In this document: piece after piece, positions 60,025-64,000 of the stretch
How the letters are laid out: each line of letters opens with the position of its first letter
Numbering within the stretch: the stretch's first letter is position 1
Source of the DNA: Rhodococcoides corynebacterioides
GTDB lineage: Bacteria; Actinomycetota; Actinomycetes; Mycobacteriales; Mycobacteriaceae
Direction: 5' to 3'
Length of the DNA stretch: 64,000 nt
NCBI RefSeq assembly: GCF_019834675.1
Contig: NZ_JABUBU010000001.1
Location: 620,001 to 684,000, forward strand
The notes under the pieces: model-generated
Databases searched by the model: none
Told to the model about the DNA's origin: nothing
The model's input: the letters and a program-made list of their open reading frames with translations, nothing else
Position numbers and translations under genes: made by a program

Positions 60025-61313
60025 GCGACAGCAGTATCGACACCGGCTCCGGCCGCGCCCGCGACCGACTGCACGAGGCCACCGTCCTGCACGCGGACCT
60101 GGACTCGTTCTACGCGTCGGTGGAACAGCGGGACGACCCGTCGTTGCGTGGTCGGCCGGTGATCGTCGGCGGTGGCGTCGTCCTGGCCGCGAGCTACGAG
60201 GCCAAGGCGTACGGGGTCAAGACCGCGATGGGGGGTCGGCAGGCCCGCGCCCTCTGTCCGCAGGCGGTGGTGGTGCCCCCGCGGATGCACGCCTATGCGC
60301 AGGCCAGCAAGGACGTCTTCGAGGTGTTCGAGAACGTCACCCCGCTGGTGGAGGGCATCTCCATCGATGAGGCGTTCCTCGACGTGACCGGCCTGGCGCG
60401 ACTGTCCGGATCGCCGGCCGACATCGCGGCGGACCTGCGCCGCACCGTCGCCGAGGACGTCGGGCTCCCGATCACCGTGGGGGTGGCGCGGACCAAGTTC
60501 CTGGCCAAGATCGCCAGTGCCGTCGCCAAGCCGGACGGGTTGCTCGTGGTCGATCCGGCCCGCGAACTCGAGTTCCTGCACCCGTTGCCGGTGGAACGCA
60601 TGTGGGGCGTCGGCAAGGTCACCGCCCGCAAGCTGCACGCGCAGGGTATCCGCACCATCGGCGAGCTCGCCGCGGAGCGGGAGGGCGCGCTGGCCGCAGT
60701 GCTCGGATCCGCCGCCGGTCGGCATCTCCATGCTTTGTCGAACGGCGTCGACGCCCGGAGGGTCACCACCGGTCGCAGTCGTCGGTCGGTCGGCGCGCAG
60801 CACGCTCTGGGACGGCGACACAAGGATCCCGCGGAGATCGACGCCGCCCTCACCGCGCTGGTGGACCGCGTCACCTACCGGATGCGCAAGGGCCACCGCG
60901 CCGGTCGGACGGTGACCCTGCGTCTGCGGTTCGACGACTTCACCCGCGCCACTCGCTCGACCACCCTCGGCCGCGCCACCGCCGACACCCACGTCGTGCT
61001 CACCGCCGCGCGATCGCTGCTCGAGGCGGCGATGTCGACCATCACCATGCAGGGCCTCACGCTGGTGGGGGTGGCCGTCTCGAACCTCGAGGACGGTGCG
61101 GCGATGCAGCTGGAGTTGCCCTACGACACGCCCCCCGACGACCAGGAGCACGGCCACGAGCCCAGCCGGGAGCACGGCCACGGGTACGTCGACCGGGCTG
61201 CCCTCGACGCCGCGCTCGACGGCGTCCACCGGCGGTTCGGCTCCGCCGCCGTCACCCGCGGTGTGCTCCTCGGTCGCCAGGAGCTGCCCTCGGTGCCGCT
61301 GCTCGGCGACTGA
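60021..61313 (+). CDS. dinB: DNA polymerase IV (Y-family)
   Basis: The 430-residue product is a catalytically intact DinB: VLHADLDSFYASVEQRDDPS, SYEAKAYGVKTAMGG, the acidic ISIDEAFLDVTG, and VGVARTKFLAKIASAVAKPD. A C-terminal clamp-binding motif (MQLELPY) is followed by an extra about 60-residue tail. It starts at an ATG overlapping the imuB stop (ATGA), so it should be co-induced with imuA'-imuB from the SOS box. In M. tuberculosis dinB genes are elsewhere and not SOS-controlled. Confidence 0.95.
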   Translation: MSDSSIDTGSGRARDRLHEATVLHADLDSFYASVEQRDDPSLRGRPVIVGGGVVLAASYEAKAYGVKTAMGGRQARALCPQAVVVPPRMHAYAQASKDVFEVFENVTPLVEGISIDEAFLDVTGLARLSGSPADIAADLRRTVAEDVGLPITVGVARTKFLAKIASAVAKPDGLLVVDPARELEFLHPLPVERMWGVGKVTARKLHAQGIRTIGELAAEREGALAAVLGSAAGRHLHALSNGVDARRVTTGRSRRSVGAQHALGRRHKDPAEIDAALTALVDRVTYRMRKGHRAGRTVTLRLRFDDFTRATRSTTLGRATADTHVVLTAARSLLEAAMSTITMQGLTLVGVAVSNLEDGAAMQLELPYDTPPDDQEHGHEPSREHGHGYVDRAALDAALDGVHRRFGSAAVTRGVLLGRQELPSVPLLGD

Positions 61314-61332
61314 GACGGCATCGGTCCCCGGG

Positions 61333-61338
61333 TACAGT
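61333..61338 (+). promoter_or_regulatory. -10 hexamer TACAGT, leaderless-type promoter
   Basis: TACAGT lies 8 bp before the GTG at 61347 and suggests the hydrolase gene is transcribed separately from dinB. Confidence 0.3.
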
Positions 61339-61346
61339 GGCGCTCG

Positions 61347-62123
61347 GTGAGTACCGACGACGCCCCGCGCGAGAACATCCCGACCGGCCCCGGCCCGTCC
61401 CGGCCGCACCTGTACTACCGCGACTCCGGCGGTGAGGACGCCCGCGACTCGCCGGTGGTCCTGGTCCACGGTATGGGCGGGGACGGCGCCACGTGGAACC
61501 GGTTCGCGCAGAGCCTGATCCGCCGTGGTCGGCGCGTGATCGTGCCCGATCTGCGTGGGCACGGCCGCAGTGGCCGCGCCGCCGACTACTCCTTCGCCAC
61601 GTTCGCGGACGATCTCGAGGCGCTGCTCGACCGCCTCCGCCTGACGCGTGTGGACCTGGTCGGGCATTCGCTCGGCGGACACACGGCCACGCTCGTCGCG
61701 CAACGCCGCGGCGACGCGGTGCGCAAGCTGGTGGTCGAGGAGGCCCCGTTGCCGCTGCGTCCCGGTGACCCGCCGCCGGTCCTGGGCGGAGCGCCGTCGC
61801 CGCGGGAGCTGCTGCACGCCCTGTCGTCGATCGTGCGCCATCCGCGTGCGGCGTGGGCGTTCGACCGGTCGATGACGGCGCCCGCTCTGACGCAGTTCCG
61901 CACCCCGGACCCGGCGTGGTGGTCGGCGCTGGCGTCCGTGACCGCGGACGTGCTGCTGGTCGTGGGTGGGTTGACCGGCATGGTCGACCGCGAGCGCCTC
62001 GCCGCGGCGGTCGCGGGGCTGCCGCGCAGTCGGGTGGTGGCGGTCGACAGTGGGCACAGTGTGCACCGAGATCGCTTCGAGGAGTTCAGGACTGCGGTGG
62101 AGCCGTTCCTCGACGGTCTGTGA
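61347..62123 (+). CDS. Alpha/beta fold hydrolase
   Basis: The 258-residue product has a full alpha/beta hydrolase pattern: VVLVHGMGGDGATWNRFAQS, PDLRGHGRSGRAADYSF, the nucleophile elbow VDLVGHSLGGHTATLVAQ, and a C-terminal His in VAVDSGHSVHRDRF. It is a soluble protein without signal peptide. The substrate is unknown. It is weakly linked to the genes around it. Confidence 0.88.
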   Translation: MSTDDAPRENIPTGPGPSRPHLYYRDSGGEDARDSPVVLVHGMGGDGATWNRFAQSLIRRGRRVIVPDLRGHGRSGRAADYSFATFADDLEALLDRLRLTRVDLVGHSLGGHTATLVAQRRGDAVRKLVVEEAPLPLRPGDPPPVLGGAPSPRELLHALSSIVRHPRAAWAFDRSMTAPALTQFRTPDPAWWSALASVTADVLLVVGGLTGMVDRERLAAAVAGLPRSRVVAVDSGHSVHRDRFEEFRTAVEPFLDGL

Positions 62124-62172
62124 CCCGTCCAGACTCGTCGTCGACGCCTCGTGTCGACGTCGACCGCGACGC

Positions 62173-62178
62173 TACGGT
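62173..62178 (+). promoter_or_regulatory. -10 hexamer TACGGT, leaderless-type promoter
   Basis: TACGGT lies 7 bp before the ATG at 62186. Confidence 0.35.
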
Positions 62179-62185
62179 CGGCGAC

Positions 62186-62752
62186 ATGCCGCTGCCCACG
62201 CGCACCACCGAGCCGTTCGCCCTCACCGCACTCGACGCCCGACTTGCCGGCCGCGCGGCCCTGTACGGCGTGTCGGAGTTCAGTCTGATCACCGTCACCG
62301 GATCCGGCGGTCCCGCCTACGTGCAGCTGCAGGTGTGTCCGTCCGGCGCGCGCTACCGCGCGGTGATCGAGAACCTGAGTCCGCGGGCGGCCCGCGATCT
62401 GAGGAAGGGTTACATCGCCAACTTCCACCACCCGGTGCTGTACGCGCAGGCGCTGCGGCTCGCCGCCGTGCGCCTGTCCGAACTGCTGCCGATCTCGCCG
62501 ACCACCCGCTCGGTGCTCCTCGCCGCGCCCGCGCTGGCCGCCACCGCCGACATCGCGGAGAACGTGGTCAATCTCTGGATGCACGAGGACACCCGGCGCA
62601 TCACCGACGCCACCGCCACGACGTCGAGCGTGCTCGCCGCCGTCAAATGGACGGGCACGATCGGACCGCTGCTCTACCTCTCGCGCGGCTTCCTGCCCCT
62701 GTGGTTCGGGGCCGTCCGGGACCGAGTGCCAGGATGGTCACGGAAGTCCTGA
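62186..62752 (+). CDS. Hypothetical protein
   Basis: The 188-residue product (MPLPTRTTEPFALTALDARL) has two moderately hydrophobic stretches (SVLLAAPALAATADIAENVV and TIGPLLYLSRGFLPLWF) that might be membrane-associated. I recognise no domain. The ATG at 62186 is preferred because of the -10 hexamer just upstream; a GTG at 62120 overlapping the hydrolase stop would add 22 residues. It is followed after 28 bp by an ABM-domain gene. Confidence 0.65.
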   Translation: MPLPTRTTEPFALTALDARLAGRAALYGVSEFSLITVTGSGGPAYVQLQVCPSGARYRAVIENLSPRAARDLRKGYIANFHHPVLYAQALRLAAVRLSELLPISPTTRSVLLAAPALAATADIAENVVNLWMHEDTRRITDATATTSSVLAAVKWTGTIGPLLYLSRGFLPLWFGAVRDRVPGWSRKS

Positions 62753-62780
62753 CATCCCAGCATCCACGGAGGATCCGACG

Positions 62781-63074
62781 ATGGCCGTCACCGCTCTGCT
62801 CGACCTCAGCCTCGATCCGGCCCGCCTGCCGGAGGCGCATCGCGTGCTCGCCGAGACCCTCGTCGCCACACGGGGATTCGACGGGTGCCTGGACGTCCGC
62901 GTGACCGCGGACGTCGAGGATCCCGCGCACGTCGTGGTCGTCGAGACGTGGCAGAGCCGGGAGCACGACGCCGCCTACCGCGCCTTCCGCGCGTCGCCCG
63001 AGGGGCGCAGCGAACTCGGCACCGTGCTGGTCGCCGCGCCGACGTTGACCGTGCTCGAGCAACTCGACATCTGA
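62781..63074 (+). CDS. Antibiotic biosynthesis monooxygenase (ABM) domain protein
   Basis: The 97-residue product has the ferredoxin-like ABM pattern: VTALLDLSLDPARLPEAHRV, TRGFDGCLDVRVTADVEDPA, VVVVETWQSREHDAAYRAF and a C-terminal VAAPTLTVLEQLDI. Such small dimeric proteins include quinol monooxygenases and haem-degrading enzymes; the specific activity cannot be told. GGAGGATCC precedes the ATG. Confidence 0.85.
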   Translation: MAVTALLDLSLDPARLPEAHRVLAETLVATRGFDGCLDVRVTADVEDPAHVVVVETWQSREHDAAYRAFRASPEGRSELGTVLVAAPTLTVLEQLDI

Positions 63075-63094
63075 GCGGATCCGGTGCGCGCCGG

Positions 63095-63871
63095 TCACGA
63101 CCGGTCGGCGAGCCAGGATGCGAAGTCCTGCTCGCCGCGGCGGAACTCGCCGGTGGGAAGCAGGGCGCCCGAGGCCATGCCGCGACCGGCGGCTCCCGGC
63201 ACGCGCAGGGGCAGCACCAGACGACGCGACCCGCGGGCGCGCAGGACCCGCCGAGCCAGTTCCACCTGTGATTCCGGTGCCGGACCGGCGATCTCGACGA
63301 CGGCCCGGCGCGGGGCGGCCGTGGCCACCTCGACGAGGAACGCCGCGACCTCGTCGACGGCGACCGGCCGGCTCCGCATGACCGGGACCACCGCGATCGG
63401 GCCCCGTGTCATGGTGAGGGTCTGGTCGGTGAACTCGTGGAACTGCGTCGCGCGAACCACGGTCCACGGCACGTCGGACTCGCGGATCAGCTTCTCCTGC
63501 AGCCGTTTTCCGGCGTAGTAGCCGGAGTCGACGCGGTCCGAGCCGACGATGGACAGTGCCACGTGATGTCCCACCCCGAGCCGCGCTTCCGCTCCCAGCA
63601 GCGTGCGGGTGACGGCGCCGAAGAACCGCTCGGAGGTCGACCGGGAGAGGGTGGTGACGTTGCTCGCGTCGATCACCGCCGCGACGCCGCCGAGGGCGTC
63701 GTCGAGCACCGTCGCGACGCCGCCGAGGGCGTCGTCGATCACCGCCGAGGGGACCGTCAGATCGATGCCGGCGGACCGGGACAGCACCACGGCCTCGTGT
63801 CCTGCGGCGCGGACGTGGTCCACGACCCGTCGTCCCGTCGTTCCCGTTCCTCCTGCCACGGCGATTCTCAC
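63095..63871 (-). CDS. NAD(P)-binding Rossmann-fold protein (NmrA/SDR-like)
   Basis: The 258-residue product starts at GTG 63871 (AAGGA upstream) with VRIAVAGGTGTTGRRVVDHV, an NAD(P)-binding loop, then HHVALSIVGSDRVDSGYYAG with the Tyr-x-x-x-Lys pair (YYAGKRLQEK) of atypical SDRs and VPWTVVRATQFHEF. A 33-bp unit encoding DDALGGVA with following residues is duplicated (63681-63746), lengthening a loop after the third strand. An ATG at 63898 is an alternative start without a ribosome binding site. Substrate unknown. Confidence 0.85.
   Translation of the reverse strand: MRIAVAGGTGTTGRRVVDHVRAAGHEAVVLSRSAGIDLTVPSAVIDDALGGVATVLDDALGGVAAVIDASNVTTLSRSTSERFFGAVTRTLLGAEARLGVGHHVALSIVGSDRVDSGYYAGKRLQEKLIRESDVPWTVVRATQFHEFTDQTLTMTRGPIAVVPVMRSRPVAVDEVAAFLVEVATAAPRRAVVEIAGPAPESQVELARRVLRARGSRRLVLPLRVPGAAGRGMASGALLPTGEFRRGEQDFASWLADRS
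63681..63746. repeat. 33-bp direct repeat inside the NmrA-like gene
   Basis: CGCGACGCCGCCGAGGGCGT and its continuation recur with a period of 33 bp at 63681 and 63714, giving a duplicated DDALGGVA in the protein. Confidence 0.7.
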
Positions 63872-63977
63872 GATGGCCGTTCCTTCCCGTGTCGACATAC
63901 TGGAGCCGAGATGCGGCGTCCCATCGTGACATCGCGCGGGCGAGGCGAGAAGCCGAGTGAACGGAGAACCGAGGGCC

Positions 63978-64000
63978 ATGGCGGGTGCGTACGCGATCGT
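63978..64000 (+). CDS. Start of a possible gene cut by the window end
   Basis: An ATG at 63978 preceded by GGAGAACCGAGGG opens a frame reading MAGAYAI before the window ends. The ribosome binding site supports a real start, but nothing can be said of the product. Confidence 0.35.

Overview
The window is a GC-rich actinobacterial chromosome segment whose gene order matches the conserved Mycobacteriales core. That core runs infA-rpmJ-rpsM-rpsK-rpsD-rpoA-rplQ-truA, then ESX-4, rplM-rpsI-glmM, glmS, nnr-alr-tsaE-tsaB-rimI-tsaD, groES-groEL1, whiB3, sigD-rsdA, guaB2-guaB3-choD-guaA, a PspC/two-component unit, and imuA'-imuB. The order, the many GTG starts, F420-type oxidoreductases and an ESX-4 locus that keeps eccE point to Rhodococcus or a close relative in Nocardiaceae; the species cannot be fixed from sequence alone. 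I saw no rRNA, tRNA, insertion sequence, prophage or CRISPR array.

Layout. 1-2.3 kb: the end of an ABC ATPase gene with an EcsC-like partner, a shortened AraC-like protein and a VOC protein. 2.3-7.2 kb: the infA to truA translation/transcription operon, with several strong hairpins between genes. 7.2-20.1 kb: an FMN reductase, then a complete ESX-4 type VII secretion locus (eccE, eccB, mycP, eccD, eccC, an Rv3446c-like protein and the WXG100 pair esxU-esxT). 20.2-29.5 kb: a DksA/TraR-like zinc protein, rplM-rpsI, glmM, an LLM oxidoreductase, a three-gene operon encoding EspC-like and WxG/Ala-Pro-rich proteins that resembles Rv3440c-Rv3439c, a dienelactone-hydrolase-like protein and glmS. 29.5-36.4 kb: a cupredoxin lipoprotein and the overlapping nnr-alr-hydrolase-tsaE-tsaB-rimI-tsaD operon, which joins metabolite repair, D-alanine supply and tRNA t6A synthesis. 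36.4-44.7 kb: a degenerate Hsp70-like membrane protein, an LLM oxidoreductase, CIRCE-controlled groES-groEL1, whiB3, an Rv3415c-like protein and sigD-rsdA. 44.7-51.6 kb: a DUF5319 protein and guanine nucleotide synthesis (guaB2, guaB3, guaA) with choD inside. 51.6-56.2 kb: an EsrISR-like envelope-stress three-component system, a small membrane protein and an EEP-family membrane phosphatase/nuclease. 56.2-61.3 kb: a tail-anchored Ser/Thr kinase and an SOS-boxed imuA'-imuB-dinB mutagenesis operon. 61.3-64 kb: a hydrolase, a hypothetical protein, an ABM-domain protein, an NAD(P)-binding protein and the first codons of another gene.

The most interesting material is: (i) ESX-4 with eccE, and the separate EspC-like/WxG operon behind glmM; (ii) dinB appended to imuA'-imuB under one LexA box; (iii) a duplicated 14-bp motif in the divergent esrI/esrSR promoter region; (iv) a perfect in-frame 24-bp minisatellite at the 3' end of tsaB and a 34-bp tandem repeat that copies the 3' end of glmS; (v) a terminator-like hairpin lying inside the annotated 5' end of truA; and (vi) many genes with a -10 hexamer 6-8 bp before the start codon, which predicts leaderless mRNAs.
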